Shown one piece after another: positions 1 to 14,270 of a DNA stretch of 64,000 nucleotides. Both the position numbers and the translations under genes were made by a program. Positions within the stretch are counted from its first letter, which is position 1. The number at the start of each line of letters is the position of its first letter. A model generated the notes under the pieces. The model was given only the letters and a program-made list of their open reading frames with translations. It was not told the origin of the DNA and ran no database searches. This DNA is from Dioctria linearis (lineage: Eukaryota > Arthropoda > Insecta > Diptera > Asilidae), in assembly GCA_963930735.1 (NCBI GenBank), contig CAWVNZ010000168.1:1-64000 (forward strand), given 5' to 3'.

Positions 1-273
1 ATAAAATTAAATTTTTAAAAATTTACTATAGAAAAGGCAATCCCTGGCGTATTTAAAATTTGCGACAGTAAAAAATTATTTTTTGAAAAATTTACTGTAG
101 AAAAGGCAATCCTTGGCGCAATTAAAATTTGCGACAGGAAAAAATTATTTTTTGGAAAATTTACTATAGAAAAGGCAATCCCTGGCGTATTTAAATTTTG
201 CGTCAGTATAAAATTAATTTTTGAAAAATTTACTATGGAAAAGGCAATCCCTGGCGTAATTAAAATTTTCGAC

Positions 274-686
274 AATAGAAAATAATTTTTTGAATAATTT
301 ACTATAGAAAAGGCAATCCCTGGCGGATTTAAAATTTGCGACAGTAAAAAATTATTTTGTGAAAAAGTTACTATAGAAACGGCAATCCCTGGAGCAATTA
401 AAATTTGCGACAGTAAAAAATTATTTTTTGAATATTTTACTATAGAAAAGGCAATCCCTGGCGTAATTAAAATTTGCGACAATAGAAAATAATTTTTTGA
501 ATAATTTACTATAGAAAAGGCAATCCCTGGCGGATTTAAAATTTGCGCAGTAAAAAATTATTTTGTGAAAAAGTTACTATAGAAACGGCAATCCCTGGAG
601 CAATTAAAATTTGCGACAGTAAAAAATTATTTTTTGAATATTTTACTATAGAAAAGGCAATCCCTGGCGTAATTAAAATTTGCGAC
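274..686. repeat. Three-monomer local tandem duplication
   Basis: A set of three monomers (274-480) is repeated at 481-686 with an offset of 207 bp. Its markers in order are an aatagaaaataa monomer, one with ttattttgtg and gaaacggc, and one with ggagcaatt followed by gaatatttt. The second copy has lost one base, giving gcgcag in place of gcgacag near 546. The same one-base deletion recurs near 16,746, which ties this site to the start of the second long-block copy. Confidence 0.75.
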
Positions 687-3600
687 AGTAAAAAATTATT
701 TTTTGGAAAATTTACTATAGAAAAGGCAATCCCTGGCGTATTTAAATTTTGCGTCAGTATAAAATTAATTTTTGAAAAATTTACTATAGAAAAGGCAATC
801 GCTGGCTTATTTAAAACTTGCGACAGTAAAAAATTATTTTTTGCAAAATTTACTACAGAAGAGGCAATCCCTGGCGTATTTAAAATTTGCGACAGTAAAA
901 AATTAATTTTTGAAAAATTTACTAGAGAAAAGGCAATCCCTGGCGTAATTAAAATTTGCGACAGTAAAAAATTATTTTTTTGAAAAATTTACTATAGAAA
1001 AGGCAATCCCTGGCGTATTTAAAATTTGCGGCAGTAAAAAATTATTTTTTTGAAAAATTTAGTATAGAAAAGGCAATCCCTGGCGCAATTAAAATTTGCG
1101 ACAGTATAAAATTAAATTTTGAAAAATTTTACTGTATAAAAGGCAATCCCTGGCGCAATTAAAATTTAGGACAGTAGAAAATTATTTTGTGAATGATTTA
1201 CTATAGAAAAGGCAATCCCTGGCGTAATTGAAATTTGCTACAGTAAAAAAGTATTTTTTGAAAAATTTACTATAGAAAAGGAAATCCCTGGCGTATTTAA
1301 AATTTGCGACAGTAAAAAATTATTTTTTGAAAAATTTACTGTAGAAAAGGCAATCCCCGGCGCAATTAAAATTTGCGACAGTAGAAAATAATTTTTTGAA
1401 AAATTTACTGTAGAAAAGGCAATCCCTGGCGGATTTAAAATTTGCGACAGTAAAAAATTAATTTTTGAAAAATTTACTATAAAAAGGCAATCTCTGGCGG
1501 ATTTAAAATTTGCGACAGTAAAAAATTAATTTTTGACAAATTTACTATAGAAAAGGCAATCCCTGGCGTATTTAAAATTTGCGACAGTAAAAAATTATTT
1601 TTTGAAAAATTTACTGTAGAAAAGGCAATCCCCGGCGCAATTAAAATTTGCGACAGTAGAAAATTATTTTTTGAAAAATTTACTGTAGAAAAGGCAATCC
1701 CTGTCGGATTTAAAATTTGCGACAGTAAAAAATTAATTTTTGAAAAATTTACTATAGAAAAGCCAATCCCTGGCGGATTTAAAATTTGCGACAGAAAAAA
1801 ATTAATTTTGAAAAATTTACTATAGAAAAGGCAATCCCTGGCGTAATTAAAATTTGCGACAGTAAAAAATTATATTTTGCAAATTTTACTGTAGAAAAGG
1901 CAATCCCTGGCGCAATTAAAACTTGCGACAGTAAAAAATTATTTTTTGAATAATTTACTATAGAAAAGTCAATCCCTGGCGTAATTAAAATTTGCGACAG
2001 AAAAATATTATTTTTTGAAAAATTTACTGTAGAAAAGGCAATCCCTGGCGTAACTAAAATTTGCGACAGTAAAAAATTAGTTTTTGAAAAATTTACTGTA
2101 GAAAAGGCAATCCCTGGCGTAATTAAAATTTGCGACAGTGAAAAATTAGTTTTTGAAAAATTTACTGTAGAAAAGGCAATTCCTGGCGCAATTAAAATTT
2201 GCGACAGTAAAAAATTATTTTTTGCAAAATTTACTATAGAAGAGGCAATACCTGGCGTTATTAAAATTTGCGACAGTAAAAAATTATTTTTTGAAAAATT
2301 TACTATAGAAAAGGCAATCCCTGGCGTATTTAAAATTTGCGACAGTGTAAAATTAATTTTTGAAAAATTTACTATAGAAAAGGCAATCCCTGGCGTATTT
2401 AAAATTTGCGATAGTAAAAAATTATTTTTTGCAAAATTTACTATAGAAAATCAATCCCTGGCGTAATTAAAATTTGCGACAGTAAAAAATTATTTTTTGA
2501 AAAATTTACGGTAGAAAAGGCAATCCCTGGCGCAATCAAAATTTGCGACAGTAAAAAATTAATTTGTGAAAAATTTACTATAGAAAAGGCAATCCCTGGC
2601 GCAATTAAAATTTGCGACAGTAAAAAATTAATTTTTGAAAAATTTACTATAGAAGAGGCAATCCCTGGCGTAATTAAAATTTGCGACAGTAAAAAATTAT
2701 TTTTTGAAAAATTTACTATAGGAAAGGCAATCCCTAGCGTAATTAAAATTTGCGACAGTAAAAAATTAATTTATGAAAATTTTGCTATAGAAAAGACAAT
2801 CCCTGGCGTATTTAAAATTTGCGACAGTAAAAAATGATTTTTTGAAAAATTTACTGTAGAAAAGGCAATCCCTGGCGCAATTAAATTTGCGACAGTATAA
2901 AATTAAATTTTGAAAAATTTACTATAGAAAAGGCGACCCCTGGCGTAATTAAAATTTGCGACAGTAGAAAATTATTTTTTGAATAATTTACTATAGAAAA
3001 GGCAATCCCTGGCGTATTTAAAATTTGCGATAGTAAAAAATTATTTTTTGCAAAATTTACTATAGAAAAGGCAATCCCTGGCGTAATTAAAATTTGCGAC
3101 AGTAAAAAATTATTTTTTGAAAAATTTACGGTAGAAAAGGCAATCCCTGGCGCAATTAAAATTTGCGACAGTAAAAAATTAATTTGTGAAAAATTTACTA
3201 TAGAAAAGGCAATCCCTGGCGCAATTAAAATTTGCGACAGTAAAAAATTAATTTGTGAAAAATTTACTATAGAAAAGGCAATCCCTGGCGCAATTAAAAT
3301 TTGCGACAGTAAAAAATTAATTTTTGAAAAATTTGCTTTAGAAGAGGCAATCCCTGGCGTAATTAAAATTTGCGACAGTAAAAAAATATTTTTTGAAAAA
3401 TTTACTATAGAAAAGGCAATCCCTGGCGTATTTAAAATTTGCGACAGTAAAAAAATGATTTTTTGAAAAATTTACTGTAGAAGAGGCAATCCCTGGCGCA
3501 ATTAAAATTTGCGACAGTAAAAAATTAATTTTTGAAAAATTTACTATAGAAAAGGCAATCCCTGGCGTAATTAAAATTTGCGATAGTAAAAAATTATTTT

Positions 3601-4650
3601 TTGAAAAATTTACTATAGAAGAGGCAATCCCTGGTGCAATTAAAATTTGCGACAGTAAAAAATTATTTTTTGCAAAATTTACTGTAGAAAAGGCAATCCC
3701 TGGCGCAATTAAAATTTGCGACAGTATAACATTAATTTTTGAAAAATTTACTATAGAAAAGGCAATCACTGGCGTAATTAAAATTTGCGACAGTGAAAAA
3801 TGAGTTTTTGAAAAATTTACTGTAGAAAAGGCAATCCCTGGCGCAATTAAAATTTGCGACAGTAAAAAATTATTTTTTGCAAAATTTACTATAGAAGAGG
3901 CAATCCCTGGCGTAATTAAAATTTGCGACAGTAAAAAATTTTTTTTTGAAAAATTTACTAAAGAAAAGGCAATCCCTGGCGCAATTAAAATTTGCGACAG
4001 TAAAAAATTAATTTGTGAAAAAGTTACTATAGAAACGGCAATCCCTGGCGCAATTAAAATTTGCGACAGTAAAAAATTAATTTTTGAAAAATTTACTATA
4101 GAAGAGGCAATCCCTGGCGAAATTAAAATTTGCGACAGTAAAAAATTATTTTTTGAAAAATTTACTGTAGAAATGGCAATCCCTGGCGCAATTAAAATTT
4201 GCGACAGTATAAAATTAAATTTTGAAAAATTTACTATGGAAAAGGCAATCCCTGGCGTAATTAAAATTTGCGACAATAGAAAATAATTTTTTGAATAATT
4301 TACTATAGAAAAGGCAATCCCTGGCGTATTTAAAATTTGCGACAGTTAAAAATTATTTTGTGAAAAAGTTACTATAGAAACGGCAATCCCTGGAGCAATT
4401 AAAATTTGCGACAGTAAAAAATTATTTTTTGAATATTTTACTATAGAAAAGGCAATCCCTGGCGTAATTAAAATTTGCGACAGTAAAAAATTATTTTTTG
4501 AAAAATTTACTATAGAAAAGGCAATCCCTGGCGTATTTAAATTTTGCGTCAGTATAAAATTAATTTTTGAAAAATTTACTATAGAAAAGGCAATCGCTGG
4601 CTTATTTAAAATTTGCGACAGTAAAAAATTATTTTTTGAAAAATTTACTA
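540..4650. repeat. Long higher-order block, copy 1
   Basis: First of three collinear copies (others at about 16.74-21.65 and 22.95-26.98 kb). Rare markers occur in the same order in all three: gaatgattta at 1191, then a gctacag/aagtattt monomer and ggaaatcc, a 68-bp monomer with ctataaaaaggc, a gtgtaaaatt monomer, and an aaaatgatttttt monomer near 3450 followed by gaagaggc. From the 3450 marker to the tataacatt marker is about 272 bp here, against about 680 and 755 bp in copies 2 and 3. These differences are about six and one monomers. This copy also has its own small lesions, for example gaaaatcaatcc at about 2446. Confidence 0.8.
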
Positions 4651-5940
4651 TAGAAAAGGCAATCCCTGGCGTAATTAAAATTTGCGACAGTAAAAAATTT
4701 TTTTTTGAAAAATTTACTGTAGAAAAGCAATCCCTGGCGCAATTAAAATTTGCGACAGTAGAAAATTATTTTTTGAATAATTTACTATAGAAAAGGCAAT
4801 ACATGACGGATTTAAAATTTGCGACAATAAAAAATTATTTTTTGAATAATTTACTATAGAAAAGGCAATCCCTGGCGCAATTAAAATTTGCGACAGTAAA
4901 AAATTAATTTTTGAAAAATTTACTATAGAATAGGCAATCCCTGGCGTAATTAAAATTTGCGACAGTAAAAAATTATTTTTTGAAAAATTTACTGTAGAAA
5001 AGCAATCCCTGGCGCAATTAAAATTTGCGACAGTAAAAAATTATTTTTTGAATAATTTACTATAGAAAAGGCAATCCCTGGCGCAATTAAAATTTGCGAG
5101 AGTAAAAAATTAATATTTGAAATATTTACTGTGGAAAAGGCAATCCCTGGCGCAATTAAAATTTGCGACAGTAAAAAATTATTTTTTGAAAAATTTACTG
5201 TAGAAATGGCAATCCCTGGCGCAATTAAAATTTGCGACAGTATAAAATTAAATTTTGAAAAATTTACTATGGATAAGGCAATCCCTGGCGTAATTAAAAT
5301 TTGCGACAGTAAAAAATTATTTTTTGAAAAATTTACTGTAGAAAAGGCAATCCCCGGCGCAATTAAAATTTGCGACAGTAGAAAATAATTTTTTGAAAAA
5401 TTTACTGTAGAAAAGGCAATCCCTGGCGGATTTAAAATTTGCGACAGTAAAAAATTAATTTTTGAAAAATTTACTATAGAAAAGGCAATCCCTGGCGCAA
5501 TTAAAATTTGTGACAGTAGAAAATTATTTTTTGAAAAATTTACTGTAGAAAAGGCAATACCTGCCGTAATCAAAATTTACGACAGTAAAAAATTATTTTT
5601 TGAAAAATTTACTATAGAAAAGGCAATCCCTGGCGGATTTAGAATTTTCGACAGTAAAAAATTAATTTTTTGAAAAATTTACTATAGAAAAGGCAATTCC
5701 TGGCGTAATTAAAATTTGCGACAGTAAAAAATTATTTTTTGCAAAATTTACTGTAGAAAAGGCAATCCCTGTCGCAATTAAAACTTGCGACAGAAAAAAA
5801 TCATTTTTTTGTATAATTTAATATAGAAAAGGAAATCCCTGGCGTAATTAAAATTTGCGACAGTAAAAAATTAGTTTTTGAAAAATTTACTATAGGAAAG
5901 GCAATCCCTGGCGCAATTAAAATTTGCGACAGTAAAAAAT
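4650..5940. repeat. Intermediate higher-order segment, copy 1
   Basis: Monomers with gaataattt, the actgtggaaaagg variant (about 5129), ggcggattt units, and a tttaatatagaaaagg marker near 5816 followed by ggaaatcc. A similar order recurs at about 14.27-15.80 kb, and the tttaatatag marker also occurs near 11,887 and 13,678. The segment lies between the long block and the 40-monomer duplication. Confidence 0.6.
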
Positions 5941-8700
5941 TAATTTTTGAAAAATTTACTATAGAAAAGGCAATCCCTGGCGTAATTAAAATTTGCGACA
6001 GTAAAAAATTAATTTTTGAAAAATTTACTATAGAAAAGGCAATCCCTGGCGTAATTAAAATTTGCGACAGTAAAAAATTATTTTTTGAAAAATTTACTGT
6101 AGAAAAGCAATCCCTGGCGCAATTAAAATTTGCGACTGTAAAAAATTATTTTTTGAATAATTTACTATAGAAAGGGCAATCCTTGGCGTAATTAAAATTT
6201 GCGAAAGTAAAAAATTATTTTTTGAAATATTTACTGTGGAAAAGGCAATCCCTGGCGCAATTAAAATTTGCGACAGTAAAAAATTATTTTTTGCAAAATT
6301 TACTATAGAAGAGGCAATCCCTGGCGTAATTAAAATTTGCGACAGTAAAAAATTATTTTTTGAAAAATTTACTATAGAAAAGGCAATCCCTGACGCAATT
6401 AAAATTTGCGACAGTAAAAAATTAATTTGTGAAAAAGTTACTATAGAAACGGCAAGCCCTGGCGCAATTAAAATTTGCGACAGTAAAAAATTAATTTTTG
6501 AAAAATTTACTATAGAAGAGGCAAACCCTGGCGTAATTAAAATTTGCGACAGTAAAAAATTATTTTTTGAAAAATTTACTGTAGAAATGGAAATCCCTGG
6601 CGCAATTAAAATTTGCGACAGTATAAAATTAAATTTTGAAAAATTTACTATGGAAAAGGCAATCCCTGGCGTAATTAAAATTTGCGACAATAGAAAATAA
6701 TTTTTTGAATAATTTACTATAGAAAAGGCAATCCCTGGCGGATTTAAAATTTGCGACAGTAAAAAATTATTTTGTGAAAAAGTTACTATAGAAACGGCAA
6801 TCCCTGGAGCAATTAAAATTTGCGACAGTAAAAAATTATTTTTTGAATATTTTACTATAGAAAAGGCAATCCCTGGCGTAATTAAAATTTGCGACAGTAA
6901 AAAATTATTTTTTGGAAAATTTACTATAGAAAAGGCAATCCCTGGCGTATTTAAATTTTGCGTCAGTATAAAATTAATTTTTGAAAAATTTACTATAGAA
7001 AAGGCAATCGCTGGCTTATTTAAAATTTGCGACAGTAAAAAATTATTTTTTGAAAAATTTACTATAGAAAAGGCAATCCCTGGCGTATTTAAAATTTGCG
7101 ACAGTAAAAAATTATTTTTTGAAAATTTACTGTAGAAAAGGCAATCCTTGGCGCAATTAAAATTTGCGACAGGAAAAAATTATTTTTTGCAAAATTTACT
7201 ATAGAAGAGGCAATCCTTGGCGTATTTAAAATTTGCGACAGTAAAAAATTATTTTGTGAAAAATTTACTATAGAAAAGGCAATCCCTGGCGTAATTAAAA
7301 ATTGCGACAGTAAAAAATTATTTTTTGCAAAATTTCCTACAGAAGAGGCAATCCCTGGCGTATTTAAAATTTGCGACAGTAAAAAATTAATTTTTGAAAA
7401 ATTTACTAGAGAAAAGGCAATCCCTGGCGTAATTAAAATTTGCGACAGTAAAAAATTATTTTTTTGAAAAATTTACTATAGAAAAGGCAATCCCTGGCGT
7501 AGTTAAAATTTGCGACAATAAAAAATTATTTTTTGAAAAATTTACTGTAGAAAAGGCAATCCCTGGCCCAATTAAAATTTGCGACAGTAAAAAATTAATT
7601 TCTGAAAAATTTACTATAGAAAAGGCAATCCCTGGCGCAATTAAAATTTGCGACAGTAAAAAATTATTTTTTGAAAAATTTACTATAGAAAAGGCAATCC
7701 CTGGCGTAATTAAAATTTGCGACAGTAAAAAATTATTTTTTGAAAAATTTACTGTAGAAAAGCAATCCCTGGCGCAATTAAAATTTGCGACAGTAAAAAA
7801 TTATTTTTTGAATAATTTACTATAGAAAAGGCAATCCCTGGCGTAATTAAAATTTGCGAAAGTAAAAAATTATTTTTTGAAATATTTACTGCGGAAAAGG
7901 CAATCCCTGGCGCAATTAAAATTTGCGACAGTAAAAAATTATTTTTTGCAAAATTTACTATAGAAGAGGCAATCCCTGGCGTAATTAAAATTTGCGACAA
8001 TAAAAAATTATTTTTTTAAAAATTTACTATAGAAAAGGCAATCCCTGGCGCAATTAAAATTTGCGACAGTAAAAAATTAATTTGTGAAAAAGTTACTATA
8101 GAAACGGCAATCCCTGGCGCAATTAAAATTTGCGACAGTAAAAAATTATTTTTTGAAAAATTTACTATAGAAAAGGCAATCCCTGGCGTAATTAAAATTT
8201 GCGACAGTAAAAAATTATTTTTTTGAAAAATTTACTATAGAAAAGGCAATCCCTGGCGTAGTTAAAATTTGCGACAGTAAAAAATTATTTTTTGAAAAAT
8301 TTACTGTAGAAAAGGCAATCCCTGGCGCAATTAAAATTTGCGACAGTAAAAAATTAATTTCTGAAAAATTAACTATAGAAAAGGCAATCCCTGGCGCAAT
8401 TAAAATTTGCGACAGTAAAAAATTAATTTTTGAAAAATTTACTATAGAAAAGGCAATCCCTGGCGTAATTAAAATTTGCGACAGTAAAAAATTATTTTTT
8501 GAAAAATTTACTGTAGAAAAGGCAATACATGGCGGATTTAAAATTTGCGACAGTAAAAAATTATTTTTTGAATAATTTACTATAGAAAAGGCAATCCCTG
8601 GCGGATTTAAAATTTGCGACAGTAAAAAATTATTTTTTGAAAAATTTACTGTAGAAAAGGCAATCCCTGGCGCAATTAAAATTTGCGACAGTAAAAAATT
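5940..8700. repeat. 40-monomer higher-order unit, first copy (2.76 kb)
   Basis: This unit is repeated directly downstream at a spacing of 2759-2760 bp (40 x 69 = 2760). The gaaacggc/ggagcaatt marker lies at 6791 and 9550. Only about a dozen differences were noticed by eye, for example gcaaaccc against gcaatccc near 6530/9289, tttcctac against tttactac near 7335, and a one-base loss near 7131. Such similarity over 40 mutually divergent monomers points to a recent segmental duplication or homogenisation. Boundaries are approximate. Confidence 0.85.
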
Positions 8701-11388
8701 AATTTTTGAAAAATTTACTATAGAAAAGGCAATCCCTGGCGAAATTAAAATTTGCGACAGTAAAAAATTAATTTTTGAAAAATTTACTATAGAAAAGGCA
8801 ATCCCTGGCGTAATTAAAATTTGCGACAGTAAAAAATTATTTTTTGAAAAATTTACTGTAGAAAAGCAATCCCTGGCGCAATTAAAATTTGCGACTGTAA
8901 AAAATTATTTTTTGAATAATTTACTATAGAAAGGGCAATCCTTGGCGTAATTAAAATTTGCGAAAGTAAAAAATTATTTTTTGAAATATTTACTGTGGAA
9001 AAGGCAATCCCTGGCGCAATTAAAATTTGCGACAGTAAAAAATTATTTTTTGCAAAATTTACTATAGAAGAGGCAATCCCTGGCGTAATTAAAATTTGCG
9101 ACAGTAAAAAATTATTTTTTGAAAAATTTACTATAGAAAAGGCAATCCCTGACGCAATTAAAATTTGCGACAGTAAAAAATTAATTTGTGAAAAAGTTAC
9201 TATAGAAACGGCAAGCCCTGGCGCAATTAAAATTTGCGACAGTAAAAAATTAATTTTTGAAAAATTTACTATAGAAGAGGCAATCCCTGGCGTAATTAAA
9301 ATTTGCGACAGTAAAAAATTATTTTTTGAAAAATTTACTGTAGAAATGGAAATCCCTGGCGCAATTAAAATTTGCGACAGTATAAAATTAAATTTTGAAA
9401 AATTTACTATGGAAAAGGCAATCCCTGGCGTAATTAAAATTTGCGACAATAGAAAATAATTTTTTGAATAATTTACTATAGAAAAGGCAATCCCTGGCGG
9501 ATTTAAAATTTGCGACAGTAAAAAATTATTTTGTGAAAAAGTTACTATAGAAACGGCAATCCCTGGAGCAATTAAAATTTGCGACAGTAAAAAATTATTT
9601 TTTGAATATTTTACTATAGAAAAGGCAATCCCTGGCGTAATTAAAATTTGCGACAGTAAAAAATTATTTTTTGGAAAATTTACTATAGAAAAGGCAATCC
9701 CTGGCGTATTTAAATTTTGCGTCAGTATAAAATTAATTTTTGAAAAATTTACTATAGAAAAGGCAATCGCTGGCTTATTTAAAATTTGCGACAGTAAAAA
9801 ATTATTTTTTGAAAAATTTACTATAGAAAAGGCAATCCCTGGCGTATTTAAAATTTGCGACAGTAAAAAATTATTTTTTGAAAAATTTACTGTAGAAAAG
9901 GCAATCCTTGGCGCAATTAAAATTTGCGACAGGAAAAAATTATTTTTTGCAAAATTTACTATAGAAGAGGCAATCCTTGGCGTATTTAAAATTTGCGACA
10001 GTAAAAAATTATTTTGTGAAAAATTTACTATAGAAAAGGCAATCCCTGGCGTAATTAAAAATTGCGACAGTAAAAAATTATTTTTTGCAAAATTTACTAC
10101 AGAAGAGGCAATCCCTGGCGTATTTAAAATTTGCGACAGTAAAAAATTAATTTTTGAAAAATTTACTAGAGAAAAGGCAATCCCTGGCGTAATTAAAATT
10201 TGCGACAGTAAAAAAATATTTTTTTGAAAAATTTACTATAGAAAAGGCAATCCCTGGCGTAGTTAAAATTTGCGACAGTAAAAAATTATTTTTTGAAAAA
10301 TTTACTGTAGAAAAGGCAATCCCTGGCGCAATTAAAATTTGCGACAGTAAAAAATTAATTTCTGAAAAATTTACTATAGAAAAGGCAATCTCTGGCGCAA
10401 TTAAAATTTGCGACAGTAAAAAATTAATTTTTGAAAAATTTACTATAGAAAAGGCAATCCCTGGCGTAATTAAAATTTGCGACAGTAAAAAATTATTTTT
10501 TGAAAAATTTACTGTAGAAAAGCAATCCCTGGCGCAATTAAAATTTGCGACAGTAAAAAATTATTTTTTGAATAATTTACTATAGAAAAGGCAATCCCTG
10601 GCGTAATTAAAATTTGCGAAAGTAAAAAATTATTTTTTGAAATATTTACTGTGGAAAAGGCAATCCCTGGCGCAATTAAAATTTGCGACAGTAAAAAATT
10701 ATTTTTTGCAAAATTTACTATAGAAGAGGCAATCCCTGGCGTAATTAAAATTTGCGACAATAAAAAATTATTTTTTTAAAAATTTACTATAGAAAAGGCA
10801 ATCCCTGGCGCAATTAAAATTTGCGACAGTAAAAAATTAATTTGTGAAAAAGTTACTATAGAAACGGCAATCCCTGGCGCAATTAAAATTTGCGACAGTA
10901 AAAAATTATTTTTTGAAAAATTTACTATAGAAAAGGCAATCCCTGGCGTAATTAAAATTTGCGACAGTAAAAAATTATTTTTTTGAAAAATTTACTATAG
11001 AAAAGGCAATCCCTGGCGTAGTTAAAATTTGCGACAGTAAAAAATTATTTTTTGAAAAATTTACTGTAGAAAAGGCAATCCCTGGCGCAATTAAAATTTG
11101 CGACAGTAAAAAATTAATTTCTGAAAAATTAACTATAGAAAAGGCAATCCCTGGCGCAATTAAAATTTGCGACAGTAAAAAATTAATTTTTGAAAAATTT
11201 ACTATAGAAAAGGCAATCCCTGGCGTAATTAAAATTTGCGACAGTAAAAAATTATTTTTTGAAAAATTTACTGTAGAAAAGGCAATACATGGCGGATTTA
11301 AAATTTGCGACAGTAAAAAATTATTTTTTGAATAATTTACTATAGAAAAGGCAATCCCTGGCGGATTTAAAATTTGCGACAGTAAAAA
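8700..11388. repeat. 40-monomer higher-order unit, second copy
   Basis: Downstream partner of the unit at about 5.94-8.70 kb. Similarity runs through the gcaatacatggcgg monomer (8526 and 11,286) and stops near 11,388, where this copy reads ttaattttaaaaaattt while the first copy continues into a gaaaaattt monomer. That marks the right edge of the duplication. Confidence 0.85.
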
Positions 11389-14270
11389 ATTAATTTTAAA
11401 AAATTTACTATAGAAAAGGCAATCCCTGGCGTAATTAAAATTTGCCACAGTAAAAAATTATTTTTTGAAAAATTTACTATAGAAAAGGCAATCCTTGGCG
11501 TATTTACAATTTGCGACACTAAAAAATTATTTTTTGAAAAATTTACTGTAGAAAAGGCAATCCCCGGCGCAATTAAAATTTGCAACAGTAGAAAATTATT
11601 TTTTGAAAAATTTACTGTAGAAAAGGCAATACCTGCCGTAATTAAAATTTGCGACAATAAAAAATTATTTTTTGAAAAATTTACTATAGAAAAGGCAATC
11701 CCTGGCGGATTTAGAATTTGCGACAGTAAAAAATTTATTTTTGAAAAATTTACTATAGAAAAGGCAATTCCTGGCCTAATTAAAATTTGCTACAGTTAAA
11801 AATTATTTTTTGCAAAATTTACTGTAGAAAAGGCAATCCCTGGCGCAATTAAAACTTGCGACAGTACAAAATTATTTTTTGAATAATTTAATATAGAAAA
11901 GGAAATCCCTAGCGTAATTAAAATTTGCGACAGTAAAAAATTAGTTTTTGAAAAATTTACTATAGAAAAGGCAATCACTGGCGCAATTAAAATTTGCGAC
12001 AGTAAAAGTTAATTTTTGAAATATTTACTATAGAAAAGGCAATCTCTGGCGTAATTAAAATTTGCGACAGTAAAAAATTATTTTTTGAAAAATTTACTGT
12101 AGAAAAGGCAATTCCTGGCGCAATTAAAATTTGCGACAGTAAAAAATTAATTTTTGAAAAATTTACTAAAGGAAATGCAATCCCTGGCGCAATTAAAATT
12201 TGCGACAGTAAAAAATTAATTTTTGAAAAATTTACTATAGAAAAGGCAATCCCTGGCGTAATTAAAATTTGCGACATTAAAAAATTATTTTTTGAATAAT
12301 TTACTATAGAAAAGGCAATCCCTGGCGTATTTAAAATTTGCGACAGTAAAAAATTAATTTTTGAAAAATTTACTATAGAAAAGACAATCCCTGGCGTATT
12401 TAAAATTTGCGACAGTAAAAAATTATTTTTTGAAAAATTTACTGTAGAAAAGGCAATCCCTGGCGCAATTAAAATTTGCGACAGTATAAAATTAAATTTT
12501 GAAAAATTTACTATAGAAAAGGCAATCCCTGGCGTAATTAAAATTTGCGACAGTAGAAAACTATTTTTTGAATAATCTACTGTAGAAAAGGCAATCCCTG
12601 GCGGATTTAAAAATTGCGACAGTAAAAAATTATTTTTTGAATAATTTACTATAGTAAAGGCAATCCCTGGCGGATTTAAAATTTGCGACAGTAAAAAATT
12701 AATTTTTGAAAAATTTACTATAGAAAAGGCAATCCCTGGCGGATTTAAAATTTGCGACAGTAAAAAATTAATTTTTGAAAAATTTACTATAGAAAAGGCA
12801 ATCCCTGGCGTAATTAAAATTTGCGACAGTAAAAAATTATTTTTTGAAAAATTGACTGTAGAGTAGGCAATCCCTGGCGGATTTAAAATTTGCGACAGTA
12901 AAAAATTAATTTTTGAAAAATTTACTATAGAAAAGGCAATCCCTGGCGTAATTAAAATTTGCGACAGTAAAAAATTAATTTTTGAAAAATTTACTATAGA
13001 AAAGGCAATCCCTGGCGCAATTAAAATTTGCGACAGTAGAAAATTATTTTTTGAATAATTTACTATAGAAAAGGCAATACATGACGGATTTAAAATTTGC
13101 GACAATAAAAAATTATTTTTTGAATAATTTACTATAGAAAAGGCAATCCCTGGCGGATTTAAAATTTGCGACAGTAAAAAATTAATTTTTGAAAAATTTA
13201 CTATAGAAAAGGCAATCCCTGGCGTAATTAAAATTTGCGACAGTAAAAAATTATTTTTTGAAAAATTTACTATAGAAAAGGCAATCCCTGGCGTATTTAA
13301 AATTTGCGACAGTAAAAAATTATTTTTTGAAAAATTTACTGCAGAAAAGGCAATCCCCGGCGCAATTAAAATTTGTGACAGTAGAAAATTATTTTTTGAA
13401 AAATTTACTGTAGAAAAGGCAATACCTGCCGTAATCAAAATTTGCGACAGTAAAAAATTATTTTTTGAAAAATTTACTATAGAAAAGGCAATCCCTGGCG
13501 ATTTAGAATTTTCGACAGTAAAAAATTAATTTTTGAAAAATTTACTATAGAAAAGGCGATTCCTGGCGTAATTAAAATTTGCGACAGTAAAAAATTATTT
13601 TTTGCAAAATTTACTGTAGAAAAGGCAATCCCTGTCGCAATTAAAACTTGCGACAGTAAAAAATTATTTTTTGAATAATTTAATATAGAAAAGGAAATCC
13701 CTGGCGTAATTAAAATTTGCGACAGTAAAAAATTAATTTTTGAAAAATTTACTATAGAAAAGGCAATCCCTGGCGCAATTAAAATTTGCGACAGTAAAAA
13801 ATTAATTTTTGAAATATTTACTATAAAAAAGGCAATCCCTGGCGTAGTTAAAATTTGCGACAGTAAAAAATTATTTTTTGAAAAATTTACTGTAGAAAAG
13901 GCAATCCCTGGCGCAATTAAAATTTGCGACAGTAAAAAATTAATTTTTGAAAAATTTACTATAGAAAAGGCAATCCCTGGCGCAATTAAAATTTGCGACA
14001 GTAAAAAATTAATTTTTGAAAAATTTACTATAGAATAGGCAATCCCTGGCGTAATTAAAATTTGCGACAGTAAAAAATTATTTTTTGAAAAATTTACTGT
14101 AGAAAAGCAATCCCTGGCGCAATTAAAATTTGCGACAGTAAAAAATTATTTTTTGAATAATTTACTATAGAAAAGGCAATCCCTGGCGCAATTAAAATTT
14201 GCGAGAGTAAAAAATTAATTTTTGAAATATTTACTGTGGAAAAGGCAATCCCTGGCGCAATTAAAATTTG
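11388..14270. repeat. Monomer array rich in ggcggattt subtypes
   Basis: Ordinary 69-bp monomers with a high share of the g-at-65/t-at-67 subtype (ggcggattt) and gaataattt units. Few indels are present, so the minus-strand frame stays open for 483 codons (11,987-13,438). This openness follows from the repeat and gives no evidence of a gene. Markers tttaatatag at about 11,887 and 13,678 relate parts of it to the intermediate segments at 4.65-5.94 and 14.27-15.80 kb. I could not resolve one clear higher-order period here. Confidence 0.6.
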
